The translations under genes and the position numbers were made by a program. Below, in pieces: positions 42,801-52,190 of a DNA stretch of 64,000 bases (position 1 is its first letter; each line of letters begins with the position of its first letter). The stretch covers positions 85,248-149,247 of the forward strand of contig DF239418.1 of NCBI GenBank assembly GCA_000507305.1, read 5' to 3'. The notes below the pieces were generated by a model. It was not told the origin of the DNA, did not search any database, and saw only the letters and a program-made list of their open reading frames with translations. This DNA is from Breviolum minutum Mf 1.05b.01 (lineage: Eukaryota > Sar > Dinophyceae > Suessiales > Symbiodiniaceae).

Positions 42801-45800
42801 GTTTTTTCAGCAGTCATTCGCTCAATCTTATTTGTATATTTCAGACTTCAATCTCATCCCCCGAAATTTCAGGATCTTGGGTCACTCTTCATTGGTCATC
42901 AATGCTGTAATTTCAGCAACTCGCCCCTCTCACAATTTCACAGTAACAGGCCGATCATAACGAGTCTAAGCTGCTAAGGAGTTTCAATTCAATGTTGTGT
43001 ATCACATTTCATTCATGTCACTGTTTGAAAAAATGTCACTGCATCACCGGGTGTATCAATAAAATTCACCAGCATTCCCGTATACCGCTCCTTAAAACAC
43101 AACATTTTTTAGGAGAGAATTCCTACCTCAAGCTTGCGACCACCGGTCAAATGGACAGTGTGCTGGGTGAGCCTTGCGCACTGACGGCAGTTGCAGTTAC
43201 AGTTACACAGTCTTGTTAAATTCACGTGATGCCTTCAGAAGTTGTTTGTGCTTGTATCTGTCTAAATGGTACAAGATGTACAGTATGTCATTCTATGAAA
43301 ATGTAGTTATACACGTGTTTGTTCTCCGCAGTGGCTCCAACCAAAGCCTCTATTGTGATCAGACCATCAAAACAAGCACAGCTACCTTTCCTCAATTTGC
43401 TTGCCCAACCCTCCCCCCATCGCATCGACATCAGTTTCAACACTTGGTTTGGTTCATCATAGTCATAATCTGACGAAGCCGCAAGGATGTAAACAATGCC
43501 TTGCCTCTTGACTGTGTCTTGAATGTACTCTAACCTCAGCCCGTCAGTTTTTTTCCAGCCGATCACGATCACCTCCGAGGGCTCATCTTGTTTTTTTTGT
43601 CCATTTTTTTGTTGGAATCCGCGTGACTTTTCTGAGACCCAGGCTTTCCATACATCACCATTAGAAACGTCACGTCCCCAATGCCAAATCGGCTGTTTTG
43701 AACGATGCTTACCTGATACGGTAATGCGCGGAAATGGTGTTTTGTGCTCTTAGCACAGCCTTCAGTAGAGCTGTTGCCACCAGGAAAGTCAAGGGGACAA
43801 TTTGGGAAATATTCCACAAGGGCACTTCATAGCTTTCTATACGCACCTGAAAAGTAACACATCCCTTGAAAAGGGACCATTTTAAGATTTAAAAAGGAAT
43901 GCTCATCTATTTCATCATCAATTTTTCAGGGGGATATGTTAGTTTTAGGGAGGGTATATATATATATATATATCTAAATATATTTAAATACATAAATAAA
44001 TAAATATATATATATACACATGAATATAAATACAAAAGATATACACCCGAAAAGTCACATGGAACTACTTTCCAGCACCCGTTTTTGTTGGTCATTGAAG
44101 GGATAAGGCCTTGGATCTGTCAGAACTGGCATGCACCGACCTTGGCGCAGAAAACCCCCCGGCGGGGTTTCTGGGACCGCTGGAAGCAATAAAAGCGGTT
44201 CGCCATCTACAGTAAATAGGAATAATAATAACAACAATACTAATGATTATAGGTATATACATATATGTATATAAATATATGTTAACATTGGCATTTGTAA
44301 TTACCCCATACTTCAACCCAAATTTACTCCCACTTGGCATATGAAATATTGTCAATATCAGTGCTACAATGCTTGGCTAACACTAGGTCACTAGGTTAGA
44401 AAAAAAAAACTGCATGATGGCCATAGCATTCAGATTCAGGCCATGTCTGTGTCCCCGTCATGTAGCGAGCTGGGAATCCACGCCAATAGTCCCATGGATC
44501 ACCGAAATCTGCCAGCTCATACATCGGCCTTGGCATCATCACCGCAAGGAATGCTGCGGTAATTTGACCAATCTATTCATCATCACATACAGCCCACTGG
44601 ATGTATGTCACTCTGAATATACAGGTGTTTTTTTTTCTTGAGTTGGCTTGGTATGGTAATGTTTGTACAATTAAGGTTTGCCTGCGCCCAACAGTATCAC
44701 ATTACACAGTTTCTGTAGTCTGTTGTTTTGTAGGAACTGTGCCCTGCTTCTGGCATTGAATACAACACGACATGGCTGCTAAACAATGCTATATTCATTG
44801 CTGTGTTTATATAGTGATAAGTTCTTAGCAAACGTACTTGCTATGCAGGACAGGTCAGGGGGAAGAGTCAAAGCTCAAACAGGAACAAAAAACGCTTAGG
44901 ATGTAAAGCAAAAATGTCGAATGACCATCACCATCATCGTCGTCATCATCACTATCAGCATCAGCATCATCCATCTCCCTGTCATCTCCATCATCAACAT
45001 CAACCATAAATTCTTTGATCATCTGATGGCTAGTCAACCTGGCCTTGTTGAGAGCTTATGAAATCATTGGCTTCCCTTAATAAGGCCGTATTAGACCCTT
45101 GTTTCTGATGGGGTACGTTAGCCGTTGGTGGTGGTTAGGGTGACCAGCCATGATCATCTTACCATGAATACAGCTTTGCTACAGTCACCGCAGCAGGGTC
45201 TTACAAAAAAGGCACCGGGAAAGCAATTAAAAAAAACAATCTAAGCAACAAATACCCTTTCTCCCCCAAAATCATGGTTCAGTGGAACATCACTCTAAAT
45301 GAAAGGAAAAACATATTGGAGATACACCCATTTTTCCAGTGAACCATGATTATAGGAGGAATGGGTAAACATTGCAAGCCTTGGAACATTTCACCACCTG
45401 CCCAAGGCAAAGGGGCTCCGAACTTGAACATATCCAACACCAACTTGCCAGGCGTTGGTATCTCGATGGCATCAATGTTTTGAAGAGCTGGAAAACTCTC
45501 GAGTCGTGTTAATACACTGTCAGCGTGGAAATATATATATATAGATATTCAAAAAGATACATAAATAGATACCTTCTCAGATAAATGCTCTATAAGGTTA
45601 TTGCCAAACAACATGTCCAAGTCAACAATGCCATTCTCAAGTCTCTCCCTTTTGTTTTCTACATCTGAAATACGTTCATTGTATATATACATCGCCTATC
45701 GCACTAACAGTACAACTGTTTCTTGGGGAACAAAAAATTGATTTCAGAATTGTCATCCGGTTTCAACTGGGCTTTGGACTGGACCCTGGTGAACAAACCA

Positions 45801-46410
45801 ACAAGGAACACGTGGGCCTGGGCGTCACGTAAAAAAAAGCCCTGATCACTCATATGATATCAAACTAAGACCAAGGAATCCATGATTCATGATAATCAGT
45901 CTTCTTTTGCTAGGATGGATTCTTGACACTGAGTCACTGAGTCTTGAATGGTGACTCAAGTAGTCAGTTGGATGCTAACCCTTGCAATAGCAGAATGACT
46001 GGAACTGGGTCTTGTTTCCAAATGAAACGTACGTTGACCACTATCAAAAAATAGCACAACCCACATTTGAATACATTTGAAATCATTTGAATTACATTTG
46101 ATACTGCAGTAGTGAGTCGCAGTTGCACACATTCTGAAATTGAAACACTCAAATTCTGACTCGGACATGCTGGAATTCTTGTCGTTGTAAGTGTGAGTCA
46201 GACAACGATCACATGGCCTTTGAAGGAAAGGCCATCGCCATCTTAGGGGTCCAACTACGTTGGTGAAAAAAAAAACTATGGAACTTCGCAACTGTGGCAA
46301 TCAGCTTGCGATACTCCACCAACTTGCGATACTCCACCAAGTGACTTGCTAAGTTCTTCCGCCTTGTCAAGAGAAACACCTGGCCGATGTCCGACGATAG
46401 CATTGACAAA
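39788..46410 (-). CDS. First SEC14-like gene of the array (diverged, spliced)
   Basis: Exons supported: 46,270-46,410; 45,573-45,635; 45,398-45,487; 44,428-44,528; 44,077-44,206; 43,713-43,846; 43,440-43,572; perhaps 41,540-41,671 and 39,788-39,890. Shared exon lengths and motifs (GIVDL, DGE-x-L-x-L) with copies 1 and 2 place it in the CRAL-TRIO group. I did not find its NAPF core, so either that exon is very diverged or the gene is incomplete. Predicted role lipid binding, tentative. Confidence 0.4.
39903..39965. repeat. ACAACA/AGAACA trinucleotide tract
   Basis: Short imperfect AAC-type triplet repeat. Confidence 0.9.
40710..40799. mobile_element. Inverted-repeat element (GTCTAAACTCCC ends)
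   Basis: Begins GTCTAAACTCCC and ends GGGAGTTTAGAC, with further pairing inside (TATATTGGGG / CCCCAGTATA). A 90-base foldback of MITE type. Only one copy seen in the window. Confidence 0.7.
40925..41120 (-). CDS. Possible exon
   Basis: Minus frame DRWRVGLFAPRSQDYTGR then HVLRWGTGSWLWFSVGT. A poly-T acceptor-like tract lies downstream. Not recognised. Confidence 0.3.
41540..41671 (-). CDS. Possible SEC14-like tail exon
   Basis: Reads MTQMARTKGTRGVSVRQL then VSCQGQEALHHSTISTP. QMARTKGTRG loosely matches the QWMARTTAGIT start of the tail exons at 32.86 and 20.58 kb. Confidence 0.35.
41764..41868. mobile_element. Inverted-repeat element, TACCCTCC family
   Basis: Starts TACCCTCCCGAAGTTTAGC and ends in its inverted copy GTTAAACTTCGGGAGTGTA, with CTGAAAA / TTTTCAG inside. 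Same family as elements at 43.8 and 55.8 kb. Confidence 0.75.
41880..42430. other. No gene seen
   Basis: AT-rich spacer or intron without supported exons. Confidence 0.5.
42435..42698 (-). CDS. Weak exon candidate
   Basis: Two overlapping minus frames are open (HGNSEIVGSLVFSFGLSRG, and QGVTVILKSLEAWCFLSG). One of them may be an exon of the first SEC14-like gene. No borders settled. Confidence 0.25.
   Translation of the reverse strand: MNEQHWTGRHGNSEIVGSLVFSFGLSRGRQLHGAQWKSSSLGICIENRTGFKLTDSTYTDSLLLILHGSFMHMSRSNLKVPSQDIAI
43440..43572 (-). CDS. First SEC14-like gene, likely exon
   Basis: Acceptor CTCGGAG|, then VIVIGWKKTDGLRLEYIQ, DTVKRQGIVYILAASSD. Open for about 90 residues. Position suits the SEC14-like gene, but motif similarity is weak. 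Confidence 0.45.
43713..43846 (-). CDS. First SEC14-like gene, exon with MITE-derived acceptor
   Basis: Acceptor CTTTTCAG|GTGCG is the end of an inverted-repeat element; donor ATCAG|GTAAGC. Encodes VRIESYEVPLWNISQIVPLT then FLVATALLKAVLRAQ, comparable to HLVRVSLEYF in copy 1. Confidence 0.55.
43843..43956. mobile_element. Inverted-repeat element, TACCCTCC family (intron-forming)
   Basis: Minus strand runs from TACCCTCCCTAAAACTAACA to GTTACTTTTCAG|, next to the exon at 43,846. The outer repeat at the exon side is truncated to the CTTTTCAG segment. Confidence 0.6.
44077..44206 (-). CDS. First SEC14-like gene, exon (DGEPLLLL)
   Basis: Acceptor TACTGTAG|, then DGEPLLLLPAVPETPPGG and FLRQGRCMPVLTDPRPYP. 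Equivalent in position and pattern to DGHFVIFTSPG of copies 1 and 2, with a longer proline-rich loop. Confidence 0.5.
44428..44528 (-). CDS. First SEC14-like gene, exon
   Basis: Acceptor TGCCAAG|GCCG; reads MYELADFGDPWDYWRGFP then ARYMTGTQTWPES. Strong coding character. Confidence 0.5.
44925..45010. repeat. CAT/CATC low-complexity tract
   Basis: Imperfect CATCAT repeats. The poly-Asp frame on the minus strand is an artefact. Confidence 0.85.
45253..45367. mobile_element. Inverted-repeat element, TACCC family
   Basis: Begins TACCCTTTCTCCCCCAAAAT and ends AGGAGGAATGGGTA; the inner arms AATCATGGTTCA / TGAACCATGATT pair. A diverged relative of the TACCCTCC elements. Confidence 0.65.
45398..45487 (-). 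CDS. First SEC14-like gene, exon
   Basis: Acceptor TTTTCCAG|, donor GGGCAG|GTGGTG. Reads LQNIDAIEIPTPGKLVLDM then FKFGAPLPWA. Clearly coding. Confidence 0.5.
45573..45635 (-). CDS. First SEC14-like gene, 63-base exon (GIVDL)
   Basis: From TTGAG|AATGG to GAGAAG|GTATCT. Encodes NGIVDLDMLFGNNLIEHL then SEK. Same length as the GIIDL exon of copy 1, which ties this gene to the SEC14-like array. Confidence 0.6.
46270..46410 (-). CDS. First SEC14-like gene, N-terminal exon candidate
   Basis: Reads DIGQVFLLTRRKNLASHL then VEYRKLVEYRKLIATVAKF. The YRKL repeat is an exact 18-base tandem duplication. An alternative frame (PGVSLDKAEELSKSLGG) is also open, so the frame is not certain. Confidence 0.4.
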
Positions 46411-46540
46411 GCATCAAAGCAATGTTACCACAGCAGCTGTCTGATGCTACGAAACTGTCACCAATTTTGAACAGGAACCGCCATATATATATATAGAAAA
46501 TACAAGTCAACTTGCTGAAACAAGCAAAAACAAACCTATG

Positions 46541-46714
46541 TATGTATGTATGTAAGTATGTAAGTATGTAAGTATGTAAGTATGTAAGTATGTAAGTATG
46601 TAAGTATGTAAGTATGTAAGTATGTAAGTATGTAAGTATGTAAGTATGTATGTATGTATGTATGCATGCATGCATGCATGCATGCATGCATGCATGTATG
46701 TATGTATGTATGAA
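46541..46714. repeat. AAGTATGT octamer array with TATG/CATG tails
   Basis: Octamer AAGTATGT repeated about 13 times, then tetramers GTAT, GCAT, GTAT. Lies in an intron; His/Tyr/Leu repeat frames are artefacts. Confidence 0.95.
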
Positions 46715-46905
46715 CATCATGCATATACCATCTGTATCTACATGTATGTATCCTTATGTGGAACGCACACACACAGTGTAGTAGTATATATTTGTCCTTT
46801 GCACATATCCAACCATTATTCCCATCCGTGTGGGCATACAATATCATAAACAGGAGTGGTCTGTCTAGATTCACACAAAAACACCACGCACTAGCACATG
46901 ATCAG

Positions 46906-47060
46906 CTAGGCAGCTAGACTCTCACCCATCAACTGGGACATTTTCCGCAGGCCAAAGTTGTCACTGCACAGTTTTCTCACTGAGATCCTCTTTGCAAATC
47001 TCAGGCCATGAAACGACGAACCATGTGTTCGCACAGGAGGTGCCGGTGTCTTGGTACCAA
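46906..47060 (-). CDS. C-terminal exon, possibly of a further SEC14-like gene
   Basis: Reads GTKTPAPPVRTHGSSFHG, then LRFAKRISVRKLCSDNFGL and RKMSQLMGESLAA with TAG at 46,906. LRFAKRISVRKL recalls TTFMAKRQSNRIK of the CRAL-TRIO core. Confidence 0.4.
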
Positions 47061-47499
47061 AAACATTGCATGAAAATTGCTGTTTTGGCCCCATCTTGCC
47101 TACCATTTACGAGAAGTCTCTTCAAACAAATCATTAGGGCAAAAAGTCATGATGGGAGATTCAAAAAAAAACAAAGCAACTAGTGGCATCTCCTACAGGG
47201 GTTATGTAGGATCAGCTTGCCTGGAAATTCGGGTAAGTGTAGTCAAGTTATTCTGGTATGGAAATTACACAGTGACAGGTCCTGTAATAATCTCATATTG
47301 TAAAAAGTACTTAAACGCCAAACAACGAGGATTACTTTTACTTAGAATTGCATGACCGTCCTCTCAAGCATGAGGAGTTCCAGCCCTGACATCTAGAATC
47401 AGAAGCATCAAAAGATGTACCTTCACACATGGACTCATGGCATTTATCGTATTACACGCCATTTTTTCCGTAAGGCACCTACCTTTTCGGTGCTCAACA

Positions 47500-47605
47500 C
47501 TCAACACCTATCTTGTGCATCAACTATGCTGACTGGTGCCTGCGTTCCAGCCAGCTTAGCTGGCTCGGCCAAGGCGGCGAAGTTGGCCTCTGCCTCAAGA
47601 TCTCA
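47500..47605 (-). CDS. C-terminal Ala-rich exon
   Basis: Acceptor GCTTGAG|; reads DLEAEANFAALAEPAKLAG then TQAPVSIVDAQDRC and TGA. GC-rich like the tail exon at 32.7 kb, and perhaps the end of a gene upstream of the SEC14-like array. Confidence 0.4.
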
Positions 47606-47749
47606 AGCCTTATGTCATGTATACATTGTAGGGAACTGTTTGCTCTTCTTCCAGATCAGAACCGCTATGCTTTTTGAGCTCTTTGAGACGCGATTTTGTT
47701 GTTCTGTGTTTAATGTGAAACAGGTTTTTCAAGCATCCGGAATCAGCAT

Positions 47750-48095
47750 GGATGTCATGGCATCATTTGCAGGTTTCCAACAAGCATAACAAGCGATCAC
47801 CCAAAACGTGGGATTCCGATCCCATCTCGAAATTTCCAGATCCTGGGGATGGATTTTCATTCATTCACAAGACCAAGGGCCTCCACATTGACTCCCCAAT
47901 AGTTACCCTTAAAGTCTATCAGTCTATTAGAGCTAAGGATAAGGAATCAATTCTTGATAAGCCTTCAGTGCCCTTTTCCCACAGGAAAAACGAATGGAAA
48001 GGATGCCATGACCTCCGGTATTTGCTCTTTATTGTCGCAAGGTTTGCGACTCACATAATCGCTAGCCTGAGCTCTGCCGCTGCGAGCAAATAAAA
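47750..48095. other. Open on both strands, unresolved
   Basis: A plus-strand frame of 113 codons (from 47,752) and a minus frame (SDYVSRKPCDNKEQIPEVMA) are both open. Given the all-minus gene order the minus one is more likely, but neither has splice support. Confidence 0.25.
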
Positions 48096-48767
48096 GAATG
48101 GAACAAGAACTGGCAAGAGGTAGTCTTGCCAACAACTTCATTATGAGAATCTTACTTACAACTTAGATAGATATATATATATATATTTATTTAATATATA
48201 TATATATCTAAAGGTATTTTGAACATATCCAAGCTGGCAATATTTATGACAAACATATCCAAAAGAGAGATCCAAGGAAAAAATTATACAGCATGCAAGC
48301 ATTGGAGAGGTGATCTTCCCTCAAATGGAACATATATTCCCCGAAACCATAATGGGATTTCTATGATAGGGTAAACAAAGAAACACAATGGTGGAAAGGA
48401 AATCCAGCTTGTGGGCTATGGCAGTAAAATATACCTACTACAAATATATGTGTGTCTGTGTCTGTTGTGGCTTCAATTCCATCAAATCTGCTCGTGTGTA
48501 AATTCGAGACGCCTGAAACCAATAACCAATAGCCCGATTGACGTCGTCATCACGACCGTTTGCTCATGCTGCCCAAGACACCCGGGCTGCATTCCAAAGG
48601 AATTCAAGGAAGAATTCATCATCACATTCTGAGTGACGATGGGTCCATGGAAGGCCTCCGTAGGAGACAACGTGAAAAACAAAGGCATTGGGGGGAATTC
48701 CTTACAAACGGGTCTCTGCCAGCATCTGTGGTTGTACACTTTCGTGACGGTTTGCCTTCTTTGGGCA

Positions 48768-48785
48768 TGATATGATATCATATCA
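48768..48785. other. 18-base perfect palindrome
   Basis: TGATATGATATCATATCA. Could be a binding site or chance in AT-rich DNA. Confidence 0.6.
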
Positions 48786-49119
48786 CTAACCATGACGTTG
48801 CATTGATTGAAGGATCTCTCTCCCCTCATTCAATTTCAATTGCAAACAATACACATCACATATTCTAAGATTCCATATCGTCTATGCCTCTACAATGGCT
48901 CAAATCACTGGATTACATGTGTACCATGTGTCAAGTAACTGCCGTTATCTTCAGTGGATAGGATCACGTGCAGAAAGTCATCTCACGTGCAGAAAGTCAT
49001 ATATTTCCAGGGTCATAAGTCCCAATATGGGGATTAGCCATCCCTCTGTTCGTAGGAGTCCTTCGAATGGCGGGTTGAAACGATTTGTAACATCTGTATG
49101 TTGTGTTAAAAACAGTGCT

Positions 49120-49259
49120 TTTTGTTGCATCCCCCACAGCTGGCCCCCAAGACGGTCGCACTTTTTCCCAAGCTTTTTGTGTTGGTCTCTGCTGTTGGAA
49201 TAAACGGTGAAGATCATAAGCTGTCCAGCTACGTGAACCCAAATGCAGGTGCACCATGC
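49120..49259 (-). CDS. Likely exon, unknown protein
   Basis: Acceptor GTTTGCAG|, then GMVHLHLGSRSWTAYDLH and RLFQQQRPTQKAWEKVRP. Coding in character. Confidence 0.45.
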
Positions 49260-49424
49260 CTGCAAACAGGATCTTTCCAGCAAGGTCTGGTAGAGATAGC
49301 ACAAGCCATAGAAGATGATCAATAGTCAAGTTTAGTCAATGATGAAACAATCTCAGACTGAATTTCGATAAGTCAGTGACTAAGACAAATCAAAAACTTC
49401 ACAAGCTCTCACCCAACTTCCAAC

Positions 49425-49596
49425 CTGCAAACAAAACATTTCCCCAAAACCAAAGTGCCAGCCTTTTGGCAGCGTTGCCTTCCACAAGGATTCAGTGTCT
49501 TCAAGGGTTCTGATCCCAAATGACTGGTATTGACGGATCATGGCACTGAGGAACCTGTGCCGAAGGATTCGAAGGGAAGGTGGAGATTCAATGTGC
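49425..49596 (-). CDS. Likely exon, unknown protein
   Basis: From AATGCAG|GCACA to TTGCAG|GTTGGA, 172 bases with no stop. Reads HIESPPSLRILRHRFLSA, MIRQYQSFGIRTLEDTES, LWKATLPKGWHFGFGEMF. Confidence 0.5.
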
Positions 49597-49899
49597 CTGC
49601 ATTGTTGCAGCTAATCGTTCTTAACCTGTTTTTGCACTCCAAAATAGAATCAATAGCTGTATATTATACCTTTGTATGTGTATAAATCTGACAATGCATA
49701 ATACATCATAATTCAAAATACCATGTCTCTTTTCATCCCATTTTTACAAAGAGTTCCGCTCCAAGATGCCTTTAAATCAACAAGTAATCTATTGCCAAGC
49801 AGGGCCCCTAGACAAGATGGATCAGGCATTACCAACCGGCAAAATATACACCGAGTACTTCATATGGACCATGGTGACTATGGGAGACTGTAGCAAAAA

Positions 49900-50033
49900 G
49901 CGCTTGTGCAATGTACAATTGGCTGAATGAAGGTTCAAACGTTGGGGTTTCGGGATGCCCATCATCTTGCAGCATTTTGGGGGGCCCAGGTGAATCCATG
50001 TTCATGGCTGCGAGCCAGTCTAAGGTTACAAAC
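49900..50033 (-). CDS. Likely exon, unknown protein
   Basis: Acceptor GTCTCCAG|; reads FVTLDWLAAMNMDSPGPP then KMLQDDGHPETPTFEPSF. Acidic and proline-rich. Confidence 0.45.
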
Positions 50034-50419
50034 CTGGAGACCCAATGTTTTGAGATTTAGTAGGTGAAAACTCACCACTTTTCCAGTGGTTCATATTCAA
50101 GTGATATGTGAAATTGCTTGGGAGTAGCAAAGTAGCAAACGAAAAATCATGGATGATCATCTGCTTGCTTGACAACTCACTTTTTTTTAAAAGCTAAGCG
50201 GCCGTTTCAAAGCTATTTTTGGTGGGATTCCCAGACATGACATGACTCAAGACTTGTCCATCACCTTTCCCATGAGAAATTTATCTGTCACCAGGGCTTG
50301 ACGCCCTTTAGGCCCCAAGCCTTTTAAAATGTGATAAATTGTTTTGCCATGTTTTGCCTGGGAAATGGGTCAAGAAAGACTACATCCCTGAACCCCTGGA
50401 CTGTAGCAGTGGTTTAGCT

Positions 50420-50560
50420 CCTTCTGCCTAGCAACGCTACAGGTTCAAGGTGATCATGACAATCACCGAGTTGTTTCAAGAGATGGATCTCTAAATCCAG
50501 GTCACCTCGTTCCTCAACGTCCACAACAAGTGGCGACAAAAGTAGGCGATGACGGGAGGT
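50420..50560 (-). CDS. Possible acidic exon
   Basis: Reads RLLLSPLVVDVEERGDLDLE then IHLLKQLGDCHDHLEPVA. Other frames are broken. Borders not fixed. Confidence 0.4.
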
Positions 50561-50887
50561 CTAGTGGTTCTCGTTTCTTTTCCATCAGACCGTGCCTGCC
50601 GTGTCTCTATATATTTTAGATCATTTGAGCAGCCTTTGGATAGCTTTTATGATTGGGAGTGGAGTATCCATGCTTCTCCTTTCATGGGAAGAGCGACTGG
50701 AAGAAAGTGTGCGTTTCACAGCAAGTGCCTGTGTTCCTTTTAGTCAAAAACTGTTTTTCTTGCTTGTAGGAATATAACCTTTGCCAAATGCCGTGCAAAC
50801 AAATGAAAGCCAAGCATAGCCTAAAACCAGAATCAAACCAAACCACAAGTAGAATGATTCCTGCAGTATTGAAAGGTTTTTACATAC

Positions 50888-51088
50888 TTAATGCATACTG
50901 CATGATTCATCACCAGGGCAACATGGCAGTTTCATACTAACTCGGGTTGATATCACTGAATCTTTTCTTGGATTTCTGTCGATTTCTGATGCTTCCAAAA
51001 CATCTTGCTGCCAGGATTCTTCAGCATCATTGAGCAAAGGGCTGAAACCTGTGTCCCCAACTTCGGGGAGCGAAGAAGTTGACCACAC
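50888..51088 (-). CDS. Likely C-terminal exon, unknown protein
   Basis: Reads SSLPEVGDTGFSPLLNDAEE then SWQQDVLEASEIDRNPRK and ends CCPGDESCSMH before TAA. Hydrophilic tail. Confidence 0.4.
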   Translation of the reverse strand: MWSTSSLPEVGDTGFSPLLNDAEESWQQDVLEASEIDRNPRKDSVISTRVSMKLPCCPGDESCSMH

Positions 51089-51169
51089 AATTTTGAAGGG
51101 AGTTTTATATCAACAATTTTGGAGAGGCTGAGTTTCAATCCCTTTCGCCCAAACATCAAGGGAAATTCC

Positions 51170-51390
51170 AAGGACAGTGGGACGGCCATACGGCTGGAGA
51201 AATCCCTACATGGCCTGGGATCAGCTGCATCTTGCCATACTTGCCATGCTTGCCATGACCTGGGATCAGTGTTGCCAGCCATTCATATGATGCCATAGCT
51301 TCCAATAACATGGCAGAAGATGCAGGATCAAGATCAATCCCTGCACGGAAACGGCGTTGAGCCTTAGAGCATGGAGATCCCTTGAGCTGA
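51170..51390 (-). CDS. Likely exon, unknown protein
   Basis: Reads KAQRRFRAGIDLDPASSAM, LLEAMASYEWLATLIPGHG and KHGKYGKMQLIPGHVG, with a small internal IPGH repeat. Confidence 0.45.
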
Positions 51391-51918
51391 CATGGTTTCA
51401 AACATCCTTCTGTATGGACTTCAAGATGGAAAGTTGCTGAATATGGATGGTGGAGTGGGAATATTCCAAATTAGGGGAGTTCTCTTCGTACTAATTCATG
51501 ATGAATGCACACCTTTAGGGATAAAGGTTATTAATTTGATATTAATATATGATATATACATACAATTGCATAAAGACTTGTACAATAGAGAATTGGAAAA
51601 AACAACATCCCAATTCTAGACATGTTTATTTCTTTCCAGACTCTTTGACATCAAATCTCCGGCATTCATTCTGCCGGTCACATTCTCTGTATATCGTCAG
51701 CACTCTTGAACCCCAAATCGAAAGCAGCACCTTGTCCCGTTGAAGCGGATATACAAAGTCACGGTTCCAAAAACACCATATGCACCACGGGACACAAACC
51801 ATCTTACAGCCTTCCCACGCCAAAAAAACATGTCAATACAATGAAAAATCATTGAAAAACATTTACACATCTCTCATGACTCTTGTGTCTCTTCACCTTG
51901 TGTTTCACCATTCGACAT

Positions 51919-52044
51919 CTAGTTGGTGGTTTCAACCTCTACATCTAGTCGGTGGTTTCAACCCCTTTGACAATATTTGTCAAAATGTCGTGAATCTTCC
52001 CCAAATAAGGGTGAAAATAAAACATATTTGAAACCACCACCTAG
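51919..52044 (-). mobile_element. Introner-like element, copy 3 of 3, abutting an exon
   Basis: Minus strand: ...CAATGGCTAG|GTGGTGGTTTCAAA ... GTTGAAACCACCGACTAG|, with a second 26-base copy of the terminus to 51,919 ending CACCAACTAG|. The GT lies directly after a coding exon (52,041-52,190), so the element behaves as the start of an intron. Confidence 0.75.
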
Positions 52045-52190
52045 CCATTGTTTGATCCAAGCAACTTCAAGAAGAATCGCCTCCATGATAGCCTCGTTTT
52101 GGCGGCCGTTTCGGAAGGTCCATGCTGTGGTGGCCAGCTCTCGCGACTGGAACTCGGAAAGACGTGTCCTCGAGACACCGACATGTGGAA
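52041..52190 (-). CDS. OPR gene, last repeat exon
   Basis: Reads RTRLSEFQSRELATTAWTF then RNGRQNEAIMEAILLEVA and WIKQW, ending right at the introner's CTAG|GT. Confidence 0.55.
   Translation of the reverse strand, partial: FHMSVSRGHVFPSSSRESWPPQHGPSETAAKTRLSWRRFFLKLLGSNNG

Noticed and set aside
44855..45037. Poly-Asp protein
   Set aside because: Arises from a CAT/CATC low-complexity run.
46367..46874. His/Tyr/Leu repeat proteins
   Set aside because: Created by the AAGTATGT microsatellite.
47752..48093. Plus-strand 113-codon gene
   Set aside because: The only sizeable plus-strand candidate in an otherwise minus-strand cluster; a minus frame over the same bases looks at least as good.
48482..48829. 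115-codon minus-strand frame
   Set aside because: No recognisable motif, no splice borders, and the complementary plus frames are also open; could be real but is not supported.
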